From contig NZ_CP117522.1 of assembly GCF_031679605.1 (NCBI RefSeq), positions 5,518,001 through 5,582,000 of the forward strand: a stretch of 64,000 nucleotides of DNA. The letters are read 5' to 3'. A program made the translations under genes and the position numbers. Of the stretch, positions 36,668-44,899 are shown one piece after another. Under the pieces are notes generated by a model. The model had not been told where the DNA came from and did not search any database. It saw only the letters and a program-made list of their open reading frames with translations. Within the stretch, counting starts at the first letter, position 1, and the number at the start of each line of letters is the position of its first letter. Source of the stretch: Streptomyces luomodiensis. Lineage in GTDB: Bacteria > Actinomycetota > Actinomycetes > Streptomycetales > Streptomycetaceae.

Positions 36668-37867
36668 GTGTCCGCAAACGCAGAGGTGCAGGCAGTCCTC
36701 GACCGCGCCGCCGAGGGGGGCCGCATCACCCCGCAAGAGGCGCTCGACCTTTACCGCTCGGCTCCGCTGCACGCCCTGGGGGCCGCGGCCGACGCGGTCC
36801 GGCGCCGTCGCTACGCGGGCACCGAGCACATCGCGACGTACATCATCGAGCGGAACATCAACTACACCAACGTCTGCGTGACGGCCTGCAAGTTCTGCGC
36901 CTTCTACGCCGCGCCCAAGGACACCGACAAGGGCTGGACCCGCGATCTCGACGACATCCTGCGGCGCTGCGCGGAGACCGTCGAGCTGGGCGGCACCCAG
37001 ATCATGTTCCAGGGCGGCCACCACCCGGACTACGGCGTGGAGTACTACGAGAAGCACTTCTCGGCCATCAAGGCGGCGTTCCCGCAGCTGGTGATCCACT
37101 CGCTGGGGGCGTCCGAGGTCGAGCACATGTCGCGGATCTCGGGCGTCTCGGTCGAGGAGGCCATCCGCCGGATCCACGCGGCCGGGCTGGACTCCTTCGC
37201 GGGCGCCGGCGCCGAACTGCTGCCGGAGCGGCCGCGCAAGGCCATCGCACCGCTGAAGGAGTCCGGTGAGCGCTGGCTGGAGATCATGGAGACCGCCCAC
37301 AACCTGGGCGTGGAGTCCACCACCACCATGCTGATGGGCACCGGCGAGACCAACGCCGAGCGGATCGAGCACCTCCGCATGATCCGGGACGTGCAGGATC
37401 GCACCGGCGGCTTCCGCGCCTTCATCCCGTACACCTACCAGCCCGAGAACAACCATCTGAAGGGCCGCACGCAGGCGACCGTCTTCGAGTACCTGCGGAT
37501 GATCGCCATCGCCCGGCTCTTCCTCGACAACGTCGCCCATATCCAGGGTTCCTGGCTGACCGTCGGCAAGGAGGCCGGCCAGCTGGCGCTGCACTACGGG
37601 GCGGACGACCTCGGCTCGGTGATGCTGGAGGAGAACGTGGTCTCCTCGGCGGGCGCCCGCCACCGCTCCAACCGGATGGAGCTGCTCCATCTCATCCGCG
37701 CGGCCGGCCGGGTCCCCGCCCAGCGCGCGACGACGTACGAACACCTGGTGGTGCACGACGACCCGGCGAACGACCCGGTCGACGACCATGTCGTCTCGCA
37801 TCTGTCCTCGACCGCGATCGACGGTGGCACCGCCCACCCCGAGCTGACGGTGATCCAGGCGTCCTGA
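36668..37867 (+). CDS. mqnC: cyclic dehypoxanthinyl futalosine synthase (radical SAM)
   Basis: Converts dehypoxanthine futalosine to its cyclic form in the futalosine pathway. 399 residues: radical-SAM motif CVTACKFC (Cys70, 74, 77), LGGTQIMFQGGHHPDYGVEYYEKHF, SFAGAGAELLPERPRKAIAP, MLMGTGETNAERIEHL and FIPYTYQPENNHLKG. The GAGAELLPERPR segment separates it from MqnE. GTG 36668 has AAAGG upstream. The stop overlaps the next ATG by one base (TGATG). Confidence 0.96.
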   Translation: MSANAEVQAVLDRAAEGGRITPQEALDLYRSAPLHALGAAADAVRRRRYAGTEHIATYIIERNINYTNVCVTACKFCAFYAAPKDTDKGWTRDLDDILRRCAETVELGGTQIMFQGGHHPDYGVEYYEKHFSAIKAAFPQLVIHSLGASEVEHMSRISGVSVEEAIRRIHAAGLDSFAGAGAELLPERPRKAIAPLKESGERWLEIMETAHNLGVESTTTMLMGTGETNAERIEHLRMIRDVQDRTGGFRAFIPYTYQPENNHLKGRTQATVFEYLRMIAIARLFLDNVAHIQGSWLTVGKEAGQLALHYGADDLGSVMLEENVVSSAGARHRSNRMELLHLIRAAGRVPAQRATTYEHLVVHDDPANDPVDDHVVSHLSSTAIDGGTAHPELTVIQAS

Positions 37868-38316
37868 TGCTCACGCTCCACTCGGCGCCCGTCGTCCGGA
37901 CCACCACCGATGACGCGGCGCCGCTGCACGACGCGGCCGTCGCGGTCGACGGAGACCGCGTCGCGGCCATCGGCCCCCTGGACGAGCTGCGACGCGCCTA
38001 TCCGCGGGCCCGGGTGCGGGAGTGGCCCGGGGAGCTCGGCCCGGCCCTGGTCCACGAGGGCCCGGTGCCGGATGCGCCCAGCCCGCGGGAGCGGATCCAC
38101 GCCCTGCTGCGGCAGGGGGCGACCGCCGTCCTCGCGCGGCACCTCGGCGACCCCGAGCTGCGCGCGGCCGCCCACCGGGGCGGTATCGCCGTCCTGGACC
38201 GGCCGCGGCCGCCCGTCCTCGCCCCGGCGGGCCGCGCGGATCTGGCCGTCTTCGACGCGGACGGCGCCTGCCTGGCCACGGTGGTGGCGGGGCGGCTGGT
38301 GCACCGGCGCCGCTGA
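37867..38316 (+). CDS. imidazolonepropionase-like (amidohydrolase composite-domain) protein lacking the catalytic barrel
   Basis: 149 residues. The N-terminal half (LTLHSAPVVRTTTDDAAPLHDAAVAVDGDRVAAIGPLDELRRAYP) and the C-terminal half (GRADLAVFDADGACLATVVAGRLVHRR) match the beginning and end of metal-dependent amidohydrolases, the parts forming the small beta-sandwich. The HxH and downstream metal ligands of the TIM barrel are missing. It starts inside the mqnC stop, so it is translationally coupled. It could be a structural or binding protein for the pathway, or a decayed deaminase related to MqnX. Function is not known. Confidence 0.75.
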   Translation: MLTLHSAPVVRTTTDDAAPLHDAAVAVDGDRVAAIGPLDELRRAYPRARVREWPGELGPALVHEGPVPDAPSPRERIHALLRQGATAVLARHLGDPELRAAAHRGGIAVLDRPRPPVLAPAGRADLAVFDADGACLATVVAGRLVHRRR

Positions 38317-38370
38317 ACCCGGGCGGGCCCCAGGCGGGGGCGCGGGGCGCACGAGGTGAACAATGGGGGC

Positions 38371-39063
38371 GTGAGCCGAGCATCCCTGGACAAGCAGCCG
38401 CGTGAAGTCGCCGCCATGTTCGACGGCGTGGCGGCCAAATACGACCTCACCAATGATGTGCTGTCGCTCGGGCAGGCCCGGCTGTGGCGCAAGGCGGTCG
38501 CCCGCGCCGTGGACGCGCGCGCCGGTGAGCGGGTGCTCGACCTCGCCGCCGGTACGGGAACGTCCTCGCTGCCCTTCCGGACGGCGGGCGCCTACGTGGT
38601 GCCGTGCGACTTCTCGCTCGGGATGCTCCGGGAGGGCAAGAAGCGCCACCCGCGGCTGCCGCTGACGGCGGGCGACGCGACCCGGCTGCCCTTCGCGGAC
38701 GGGGTCTTCGACGCCGTCACGATCTCCTTCGGGCTGCGCAACGTCCAGGACACCGAAGGGGCGCTGCGCGAGATGCTGCGGGTGACCCGGCCCGGCGGAC
38801 GGCTCGTCATCTGCGAGTTCAGCCACCCGACATGGGAGCCGTTCCGCACGGTCTACACCGAGTACCTGATGCGCGCGCTGCCGCCGATCGCGAGGTCGGT
38901 CAGCAGCAACCCGGACGCGTACGTCTACCTCGCCGAGTCCATCCGCACCTGGCCCGACCAGCCCCGCCTCGCCGCCCGGCTGCGATCGGCCGGCTGGGAG
39001 CGGCCGGCCTGGCGCGACCTCACGAGCGGAGTGGTGGCCCTGCACCGGGCGTACAAGCCGTAA
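38371..39063 (+). CDS. menG: demethylmenaquinone methyltransferase
   Basis: SAM-dependent C-methylation of demethylmenaquinone, the last ring step. 230 residues of the UbiE/MenG family: [33 protein letters not shown] loop [41 protein letters not shown] and [21 protein letters not shown] 38371 begins the conserved [12 protein letters not shown] 38356 is an in-frame alternative five codons upstream. Transcription probably continues from mqnC. Confidence 0.95.
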   Translation: MSRASLDKQPREVAAMFDGVAAKYDLTNDVLSLGQARLWRKAVARAVDARAGERVLDLAAGTGTSSLPFRTAGAYVVPCDFSLGMLREGKKRHPRLPLTAGDATRLPFADGVFDAVTISFGLRNVQDTEGALREMLRVTRPGGRLVICEFSHPTWEPFRTVYTEYLMRALPPIARSVSSNPDAYVYLAESIRTWPDQPRLAARLRSAGWERPAWRDLTSGVVALHRAYKP

Positions 39064-39113
39064 GGCGGCCGTGGCTGCCGTAAGGCGGCCATGCGCGCCG
39101 TAAGGCGGCGGGG
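39061..39113. repeat. 20-bp tandem repeat at the menG 3' end
   Basis: TAAGGCGGC recurs at 39061, 39081 and 39101, exactly 20 bp apart, each preceded by GCCG or CCG. The first copy contains the menG stop codon. Confidence 0.8.
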
Positions 39114-39213
39114 GCGGCCCTTCGCGAGTGCCGGAACGCGCCCCCCATAGACTGCAACTGTCCAGTGCCCGGCGCGACCGGCACGCCGTTACCGAGGCAT
39201 GGGGAGACCCCGC

Positions 39214-40524
39214 GTGAGCGAGACCGCACCCACCGAGAGCGCGTCCTCCGGGATCTCGGAGCGCAGCGCCGATGTCATCGTCGTCGGCGCCGGGCCGGCC
39301 GGCTCCACCACCGCGTACCACCTCGCCAAGGCGGGGCTGGACGTGCTGCTGCTGGAGAAGACGGCCTTCCCGCGCGAGAAGGTGTGCGGTGACGGTCTGA
39401 CCCCGCGCGCCACCAAGCAGCTCGTGGCCATGGGCATCGACATCTCCGAGGAGGCGGGCTGGCTGCGCAACCGGGGCCTGCGGATCCTCGGCGGCGGGGT
39501 GCGGCTGCAGCTCGACTGGCCGGAGCTGGCCGCGTACCCGAACTACGGCCTGGTCCGTAAGCGCGACGACTTCGACGAGCAGCTGGCGCGGCAGGCACAG
39601 AAGGCCGGGGCGCGGCTGTACGAGCGCTGCAATGTGGGCGCCCCGATCGTCGACGAGCGGACCGGCCGGATCACCGGGGTCGAGGCGAAGCTGGGCGAGG
39701 AGAAGGCGCCCGTCAACTTCCACGCGCCGTTGGTCGTCGCCGCCGACGGCAACTCCACCCGGCTCTCGCTCGCCATGGGGCTGCACCGGCGCGAGGACCG
39801 GCCGATGGGCGTGGCCGTGCGGACGTACTTCACCTCGCCCCGCCATGACGACGACTATCTGGAGTCCTGGCTGGAGCTGTGGGACCGCCGGGGTCCCCAG
39901 GACCGGCTGCTGCCCGGCTACGGCTGGATCTTCGGCATGGGCGACGGCACGAGCAATGTGGGCCTCGGCGTCCTCAACACCTCCTCCTCCTTCAAGGAGC
40001 TCGACTGGCGCGAGATCCTCAAGGCGTGGTGCGCCTCGATGCCGGAGGACTGGGGCTACACCCCGGAGAACATGACCGGCCCGATCCGCGGCGCCGCGCT
40101 CCCGATGGCCTTCAACCGGCAGCCGCACTACACCCGCGGCCTGCTGCTCGTCGGTGACGCGGGCGGCATGGTCAACCCGTTCAACGGCGAGGGCATCGCC
40201 TATGCGATGGAATCCGGGCAGATCGCCGCGGACGTGATCGTCCAGGCCCATGCCCGCGCCACCGCCCCCCAGCGCGAACTGGCCCTCCAGCGCTACCCGA
40301 AGGTCCTCAAGGACACCTACGGCGGCTACTACACGCTGGGCCGGGCGTTCGTGAAGCTGATCGGCAACCCGAAGGTCATGAAGCTGGCGACGCAGCGCGG
40401 GCTGACGCATCCGATGCTGATGCGGTTCACCCTGAAACTGCTCGCGAACCTGACCGATCCGACCGGCGGCGACGCCATGGACCGCATCATCAACGCCCTC
40501 ACCAAGGTGGCCCCGCGGGCCTGA
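39214..40524 (+). CDS. menJ: geranylgeranyl reductase family protein, menaquinone side-chain reductase
   Basis: 436 residues. An FAD-dependent oxidoreductase: DVIVVGAGPAGSTTAYHLAKAGLDVLLLEK dinucleotide fold, CGDGLTPRATKQL, VVAADGNSTRLS, and LLLVGDAGGMVNPFNGEGIAYAMESGQ with the second FAD motif. Mycobacterial MenJ reduces one isoprene unit of MK-9; partly saturated MK-9 species are typical of Streptomyces, so the same role is likely. GTG 39214 has GGGGAGA upstream and is preferred over ATG 39199. Confidence 0.9.
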   Translation: MSETAPTESASSGISERSADVIVVGAGPAGSTTAYHLAKAGLDVLLLEKTAFPREKVCGDGLTPRATKQLVAMGIDISEEAGWLRNRGLRILGGGVRLQLDWPELAAYPNYGLVRKRDDFDEQLARQAQKAGARLYERCNVGAPIVDERTGRITGVEAKLGEEKAPVNFHAPLVVAADGNSTRLSLAMGLHRREDRPMGVAVRTYFTSPRHDDDYLESWLELWDRRGPQDRLLPGYGWIFGMGDGTSNVGLGVLNTSSSFKELDWREILKAWCASMPEDWGYTPENMTGPIRGAALPMAFNRQPHYTRGLLLVGDAGGMVNPFNGEGIAYAMESGQIAADVIVQAHARATAPQRELALQRYPKVLKDTYGGYYTLGRAFVKLIGNPKVMKLATQRGLTHPMLMRFTLKLLANLTDPTGGDAMDRIINALTKVAPRA

Positions 40525-40616
40525 GGGGGCCTGGGGGCCCGGCTGGGCCTTAAGAGGCCGGCTGACGGTCTGAGGGTCCCGCCCGCGCCCGACAGGCACG
40601 TCCGGCGGTCCGGGGG

Positions 40617-41399
40617 CTATGCGCCCGGCCCGCCGCTGGTGATGACGCCGAACGGTGCCCCGCCCACATCCGTCAGCCAGGCCATCCGGCCGACCCCCTC
40701 GGCCGACATGGCCGGCATCAGCACCGAACCGCCCAGATCCTGCCCCTTGGCGACCACCGCGTCGCAGTCCGCCACCTCGAAGTACGGCAGCCATTGCGGC
40801 GGTGTCGAACGCCCCTCCTGGAGCTGGGCGGCGCCGCCGAAGGCGCCCTCCCGGCCGGCGCCGGACGTCATCAGCACCGTGTACGCCCCGCCGGGGAAGG
40901 ACATCTCCTCGGTGTCCCAGCCGAAGACCTTGCGGTAGAAGGCCAGGTCCCTGGTGGGCTCGGGGGAGTGCAGCTCGGTCCAGCACAGGGTGCCCGGGTC
41001 GGTGACCGCGTCCAGCCCCACCGTCCTGCCGGGCTGCCAGACGGCGAAGCGGGCGCCGCCCGGGTCGGTGAACTGGGCCATCCGCCCCTCCTCGAAGACG
41101 TCGAACGGGGCCAGCCGCACCTTGCCGCCCGCCTGCTCGACGGTCTTCGCGGTCGCCTCGGCGTCAGGGGTGTGGAAGTACGGCGTCCAGGCGGGCCGTG
41201 ATCCCTCCTCGGTGAGCGGCCCGACGGCCGCGACGGTCTTGCGGTCCAGGGTGAAGAAGCCGTACCCGCCCGCCTCGGGGCCGGCCGACTCGAAGTGCCA
41301 GGCCATCAGTGAGCCGTAGAAGGCCGCGGCCGCTTCGATGTCGGAGGCGCCCAGATCGAGCCAGTTGGGGGCGCCGGGCACGTAGTCGGTGGTGAGCAT
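40617..41399 (-). CDS. VOC family protein (two glyoxalase-like domains)
   Basis: 260 residues built of two vicinal-oxygen-chelate repeats: NWLDLGASDIEAAAAFYGSLMAWHFE ... GGARFAVWQPG, then CWTELHSPEPTRDLAFYRKVFGWD ... GGAPFGVITSG. Metal-ligand positions of true glyoxalases are only partly present. Such proteins in Streptomyces are often annotated as hydroxylases, but the substrate is unknown. AAGGAG is seven bases before ATG 41399. It is convergent with menJ. Confidence 0.9.
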   Translation of the reverse strand: MLTTDYVPGAPNWLDLGASDIEAAAAFYGSLMAWHFESAGPEAGGYGFFTLDRKTVAAVGPLTEEGSRPAWTPYFHTPDAEATAKTVEQAGGKVRLAPFDVFEEGRMAQFTDPGGARFAVWQPGRTVGLDAVTDPGTLCWTELHSPEPTRDLAFYRKVFGWDTEEMSFPGGAYTVLMTSGAGREGAFGGAAQLQEGRSTPPQWLPYFEVADCDAVVAKGQDLGGSVLMPAMSAEGVGRMAWLTDVGGAPFGVITSGGPGA

Positions 41400-41638
41400 G
41401 GGGCGCTCCTTCGACGGTCGGGCGCGAAGGCGCACAAACTTCTCGAAGTCCTCGGATTACCTCATTACTCAGTCTGGCACCGGCCACCGACGGCCGCCGC
41501 CGGGCTCGACATGACGGCGCCACGGGCCGGTGGTGACAATGAAGGCAGGGGCGCCGTGCGCGCCAGCCGCGGCGACGCCGGATCGATCGGGCCCACAGGG
41601 CCGGCTCCGCCACCGGTGGGCCTGTCAGGAGGTACACC

Positions 41639-42058
41639 ATGACCAAGGCAGCGGACATCATGCACCCGGGCGCGCAGTGGATACCGGAGAACGAGACGGT
41701 GCTGCGGGCCGCCCAGCTGATGCGGGACCTGGAGGTGGGGGCCCTGCCGGTCAGCGACAGCAACGAGCGGCTGTGCGGCATCGTGACCGACCGCGACATC
41801 GTCATCGACTGCATCGCGGACAACTGCGACCCGTCCCAGACGCCGGTGAGCCGGCTCACCAAGGGCACCCCGCGCTGGATCCCCGCGGACGCCGATGTCA
41901 GGGACGTCCTGCGGGAGATGGAACAGCACAAGATCCGCAGGCTGCCGGTGATCGACAAGAACAAGCGGCTGGTCGGAATGATCTCCGAGGCGGATCTGGC
42001 CCATCACCTCAGCGACGACCTCCTCGGCGAGTTCGTGGAGAAGGTCTACGCGCAATAA
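41639..42058 (+). CDS. CBS-pair domain protein
   Basis: 139 residues consisting of two CBS motifs only: MTKAADIMHPGAQWIPENETVLRAAQLMRDLEVGALPVSD ... GIVTDRDIVIDC, then RWIPADADVRDVLREMEQHKIRRLPVID ... GMISEADLAHHL. Stand-alone CBS pairs bind adenosine nucleotides and regulate partners. AGGAGG precedes ATG 41639. It is divergent from the VOC gene across a 239-bp gap, with no obvious functional link. Confidence 0.93.
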   Translation: MTKAADIMHPGAQWIPENETVLRAAQLMRDLEVGALPVSDSNERLCGIVTDRDIVIDCIADNCDPSQTPVSRLTKGTPRWIPADADVRDVLREMEQHKIRRLPVIDKNKRLVGMISEADLAHHLSDDLLGEFVEKVYAQ

Positions 42059-42065
42059 GTCGTGA

Positions 42066-42094
42066 GGCCGCCGTCCGCGCTGGGGACGGCGGCC
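42066..42094. terminator. 11-bp perfect hairpin
   Basis: Arms 42066-42076 and 42084-42094 with a 7-nt loop, between the convergent CBS and NlpC/P60 genes. Confidence 0.75.
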
Positions 42095-42116
42095 CCATGA
42101 CGGGCGAAAGCCGTGC

Positions 42117-42163
42117 GGAACACGCTCGGCGAACGCCTTGTGGAACGCTCGGCGAGCGCCTTA
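42117..42163. repeat. imperfect direct repeat at the NlpC/P60 3' end
   Basis: Two adjacent copies of a GGAAC(AC)GCTCGGCGAACGCCTT element (from 42117 and 42142); the second copy includes the stop codon of the peptidase gene. Confidence 0.7.
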
Positions 42164-42976
42164 CAGGACGCGCACGGCCCCGGTGGGCATGTCGTAGTCC
42201 AGCGGGCGCTCGACGATGCCGGTGCTCGGGTTCTGGGCGCCGATGAACTTGCCGTCGCCGATGTAGACGCCGACGTGGTACGCGCTGCCCGCGCTGCCCC
42301 AGTAGAGCAGGTCGCCCGGCTGGAGGGAGTCCAGCGAGACCTGGGTGCCGGCGGTGGACTGGTCCTGGGAGACCCGCGGCAGGCTCACGCCGATCTGCTT
42401 GAAGGCGGCCTGGGTCAGCCCGGAGCAGTCGTAGGACGACGGACCGGTGGAGCCCATCACATACGCCTTGCCCAGCTGCGCCTTCAGGAAGCCGATCAGC
42501 GCGGCGACATTGCCCGAGGCGTTGCTGACACTGGCCGTGGACAGCGTGGTGCGCTCGGCGGACCGCGACGCCTTCGCCGCCTGGGCCTTCGCCTCGGCCG
42601 CGCGCTTGGCGGCCGCCTTACGGGCCGCCTCCCGGGCTTCCTTCGCCTTGCGGTCGGCCTCCGCCTTGGCCTTCTTGGCGGCGGTCTTGGCGTGCGCGGC
42701 TGCCTCGTCCTGCTGCGCCTGGAGCTCGTAGTCGGACGCGGCCTGCTGGGTGGCGTCGGCGGTCTGGGCGGCCGTGCTCGCCAGCGTGGCGCTGACGGTC
42801 GGCATCTCCACGGTCGAGTCGGCGGCAGCGGCGTTCGACTCCGTGGCGGAGGCGGGCACGGCGGCACCGGCCACCGCGAGGGTGAGGAAGCCACCGGTCA
42901 CCCCTGCGCGGAGTGCGCGTGTGGACGCGGCACGGCGGGGCTTCCGGTGGCTGGGTATGTGTGCGACTGGGGACAT
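42161..42976 (-). CDS. secreted NlpC/P60 (C40) peptidoglycan hydrolase
   Basis: 271 residues. The signal peptide has an Arg-rich n-region and a core ending PASA. A long Ala/Lys/Glu coiled coil (about 70-145; AAAHAKTAAKKAKAEADRKA) links to the C-terminal NlpC/P60 domain: GKAYVMGSTGPSSYDCSGL with catalytic Cys184, QPGDLLYWGSAGSAYHVGVYIGDG with the catalytic His, and a third polar residue near GAQNP. It cleaves stem-peptide bonds in cell-wall remodelling. An identical gene position beside nuoA is known from other Streptomyces. The 5' region is long and possibly regulatory. Confidence 0.93.
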   Translation of the reverse strand: MSPVAHIPSHRKPRRAASTRALRAGVTGGFLTLAVAGAAVPASATESNAAAADSTVEMPTVSATLASTAAQTADATQQAASDYELQAQQDEAAAHAKTAAKKAKAEADRKAKEAREAARKAAAKRAAEAKAQAAKASRSAERTTLSTASVSNASGNVAALIGFLKAQLGKAYVMGSTGPSSYDCSGLTQAAFKQIGVSLPRVSQDQSTAGTQVSLDSLQPGDLLYWGSAGSAYHVGVYIGDGKFIGAQNPSTGIVERPLDYDMPTGAVRVL

Positions 42977-43676
42977 AGGTCACTGGCTACCAGGGCCATT
43001 GGGCCCAGATCAACAAAAGTGGGGTCCGCCACATTTGGCGTGGACACGCTCAAAATCTGGGCTAAATGATCTTCATCGCACGGTCGGCCGGCATGCCCGA
43101 ATTTCTCGATCATGTGTCTACGCACGGCATTTGACGGCCATGCGGTGCCCGCGTGCGGCTTACCACTGATGCGGCCCGCGTACAAAGGATTCCCGTGAAT
43201 CCGAGATCCACAACCAGTTCGGGCGTGGGATACCTCACTCCCCCCGAACCCCTCCCGGCTCGCTCGTGAACGCGTGCGCGAACCGGTGATCAATCGGTGC
43301 CGGGACCAAGGTCACTCATGAGGATGGCGGCCAGATATCAGCTGACGCTGTCCATCGCAAATTTGCATGTATGTACCATGTCTTGGTAAGGGCGCGACGC
43401 GCTCACCTGTGATGACGTCTCCGAATGTCACGTCTCGTGGTCGTTCGGATGCTTCACGTACAAGATCGCCGCTCATCCGACTTCATGATCCTTCGTCAGG
43501 TGGTGGAGATCACAAAGACGTTGTCGTACCCCGTGTCGCAGATCACAGACCGACGGGCATAGGATGCAGGCGAAACGGGCTTGTGAACTGCCTCACATGT
43601 GCGCGATCTTCGTGGGGCGACGGCATGTCCGTGCGGTCCGCCAACCAGTCATCGTCGACTGAAGGGAGCGAGGACG
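42977..43676. other. 700-bp non-coding region between divergent NlpC/P60 gene and nuoA
   Basis: No supported gene. It is AT-richer than the flanks and holds both promoters. Near nuoA, TAGGAT (43560-43565) resembles a -10 and a Rex operator lies at 43581-43598. An inverted repeat GTTCGGG (about 43218-43224) with CCCGAAC (about 43243-43249) lies on the peptidase side. A c-di-AMP (ydaO-type) leader was looked for and its conserved blocks were not found. Confidence 0.6.
43581..43598. promoter_or_regulatory. Rex operator (ROP) upstream of nuoA
   Basis: The 18-mer TTGTGAACTGCCTCACAT is an inverted repeat TTGTGA-N6-TCACAT, matching the Streptomyces Rex consensus apart from the last base and one inner position. 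It lies about 80 bp before the nuoA start, just downstream of a TAGGAT -10-like element, where the NADH-sensing repressor would block nuo transcription. Confidence 0.75.
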
Positions 43677-44036
43677 GTGAACGCATACGCGCCCATCCTC
43701 GTACTGGGAGCCCTCGGGGCAGGATTTGCGATCTTCTCGGTGCTCATGGCCGCGATCATCGGCCCCAAGCGCTACAACCGGGCCAAGCTCGAAGCCTATG
43801 AGTGCGGCATCGAGCCGACTCCGCATCCGGCCGGCGGTGGGCGCTTCCCCATCAAGTACTACCTGACGGCGATGCTCTTCATCGTCTTCGACATCGAGAT
43901 CGTCTTTCTCTACCCCTGGGCCGTCACCTTCGACGCCCTCGGCCTGTTCGGGCTCGTGGAGATGCTCCTCTTCGTGCTCACCGTCTTCGTCGCCTACGCC
44001 TACGTATGGCGACGCGGCGGCCTGGAGTGGGACTAA
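43677..44036 (+). CDS. nuoA: NADH-quinone oxidoreductase subunit A
   Basis: 119 residues, three membrane helices of the complex I membrane arm: NAYAPILVLGALGAGFAIFSVLMAAIIGP, FPIKYYLTAMLFIVFDIEIVFLYPWAV and LVEMLLFVLTVFVAYAYVWRRG. The conserved loop YECGIEPTPHP with its Cys lies at the quinone site. GTG 43677 has AGGGAG at suitable spacing. It is the first gene of the nuoA-N operon, preceded by a Rex operator. Confidence 0.96.
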   Translation: MNAYAPILVLGALGAGFAIFSVLMAAIIGPKRYNRAKLEAYECGIEPTPHPAGGGRFPIKYYLTAMLFIVFDIEIVFLYPWAVTFDALGLFGLVEMLLFVLTVFVAYAYVWRRGGLEWD

Positions 44037-44068
44037 AGGGGCTCAAGAGGAGATAGGGGAAACATCGC

Positions 44069-44623
44069 ATGGGTATCGAAGAGAAACTGCCGAGCGGGTT
44101 CCTGCTCACCACCGTGGAACAGGCCGCCGGTCTGGCTCGCAAGTCCTCCGTCTTCCCGGCCACCTTCGGCCTGGCCTGCTGCGCCATCGAAATGATGACC
44201 ACCGGCGCCGGGCGCTATGACCTCGCGCGCTTCGGCATGGAGGTCTTCCGCGGCTCGCCCCGCCAGGCCGATCTGATGATCGTCGCCGGGCGCGTCAGCC
44301 AGAAGATGGCCCCGGTGCTGCGCCAGGTCTACGACCAGATGCCGAACCCGAAGTGGGTCATCTCCATGGGCGTCTGCGCCTCCTCCGGAGGCATGTTCAA
44401 CAACTACGCGATCGTCCAGGGCGTCGACCACATCGTCCCGGTCGACATCTATCTGCCCGGCTGTCCGCCGCGTCCCGAGATGCTCATGGACTCGATCCTC
44501 AAGCTGCACCAGAAGATCCGCGAGGAGAAGCTCGGCGTCAACCGCGAGCGTGCGGCCCGTGAGGCGGAGGAAGCGGCGCTGAAAGCGGTGCCGACGATCG
44601 AGATGAAGGGGCTGCTTCGGTGA
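44069..44623 (+). CDS. nuoB: NADH-quinone oxidoreductase subunit B
   Basis: 184 residues. Carries cluster N2, the last iron-sulfur centre before quinone: tandem Cys in [11 protein letters not shown] (37, 38), Cys103 in [10 protein letters not shown] and Cys132 in [12 protein letters not shown] 44069 has GGGGAA upstream. The C-terminal helix (about 148-184) is Glu/Ala/Lys-rich. The stop TGA lies inside the GTGA that starts the first of three repeated 31-codon frames, unlike the usual direct junction to nuoC. Confidence 0.97.
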   Translation: MGIEEKLPSGFLLTTVEQAAGLARKSSVFPATFGLACCAIEMMTTGAGRYDLARFGMEVFRGSPRQADLMIVAGRVSQKMAPVLRQVYDQMPNPKWVISMGVCASSGGMFNNYAIVQGVDHIVPVDIYLPGCPPRPEMLMDSILKLHQKIREEKLGVNRERAAREAEEAALKAVPTIEMKGLLR

Positions 44624-44715
44624 GCGACGCGCACGAGGCCGCCGGGCCGCAGACGACGACGAAGGCCGCACCTCTGCGCCTCGTGGGCGGAGAAGCGAAC
44701 GGAGGGACACGGTGA
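44620..44715 (+). CDS. 31-aa micro-ORF, copy 1 of 3 (nuoB-nuoC spacer)
   Basis: GTG start overlapping the nuoB stop (GTGA), with GAAGGGG upstream. The peptide begins [20 protein letters not shown] and ends GGEANGGTR. There is no membrane segment, and the Thr/Ala/Gly composition suggests disorder. It ends in a TGA overlapping copy 2. Translation is plausible from its signals but unproven; it may serve only to pass ribosomes to nuoC. Confidence 0.4.
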   Translation: MSDAHEAAGPQTTTKAAPLRLVGGEANGGTR

Positions 44716-44807
44716 GCGACGCGCACGAGGCCGCCGGGCCGCAGACGACGACGAAGGCCGCACCTCTGCGCCTCGTGGGCGGAGAAGCGAACGGAGGGAC
44801 ACGGTGA
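44712..44807 (+). CDS. 31-aa micro-ORF, copy 2 of 3
   Basis: Identical peptide to copy 1. GGAGGG (44701-44706), supplied by copy 1, lies five bases before GTG 44712, and the start overlaps copy 1's stop by 4 nt. The frame is shifted relative to copy 1, so the three copies cannot be read as one long protein. Confidence 0.4.
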   Translation: MSDAHEAAGPQTTTKAAPLRLVGGEANGGTR

Positions 44808-44899
44808 GCGACGCGCACGAGGCCGCCGGGCCGCAGACGACGACGAAGGCCGCACCTCTGCGCCTCGTGGGCGGAGAAGCGAACGGAGGGACACGTTGA
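44804..44899 (+). CDS. 31-aa micro-ORF, copy 3 of 3
   Basis: The same peptide again, in a third frame. Its stop is the TGA of the TTGA overlap with the nuoC start. If the unit was originally single, this copy is probably the ancestral neighbour of nuoC. Confidence 0.4.
   Translation: MSDAHEAAGPQTTTKAAPLRLVGGEANGGTR

Larger units (their letters stand above)
44620..44895 (+). repeat. three identical 92-bp tandem cassettes between nuoB and nuoC
   Basis: Units 44620-44711, 44712-44803 and 44804-44895 are identical base for base. Each runs from a GTG start to a GGAGGG ribosome site placed five bases before the next start. The period is 2 modulo 3, so the coupled frames rotate, and three copies restore the original phase. 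Within a unit CACGAGG and CCTCGTG form an inverted repeat. Confidence 0.95.

Noticed and set aside
42977..43340. c-di-AMP (ydaO) riboswitch upstream of the NlpC/P60 gene
   Set aside because: Such switches are common before Streptomyces cell-wall hydrolases, but the conserved sequence blocks were not seen on the relevant strand.
44620..44895. 92-bp repeats as a CRISPR array or mobile element
   Set aside because: There are no spacers, terminal inverted repeats or transposase; start and stop signals at each junction explain the layout better.
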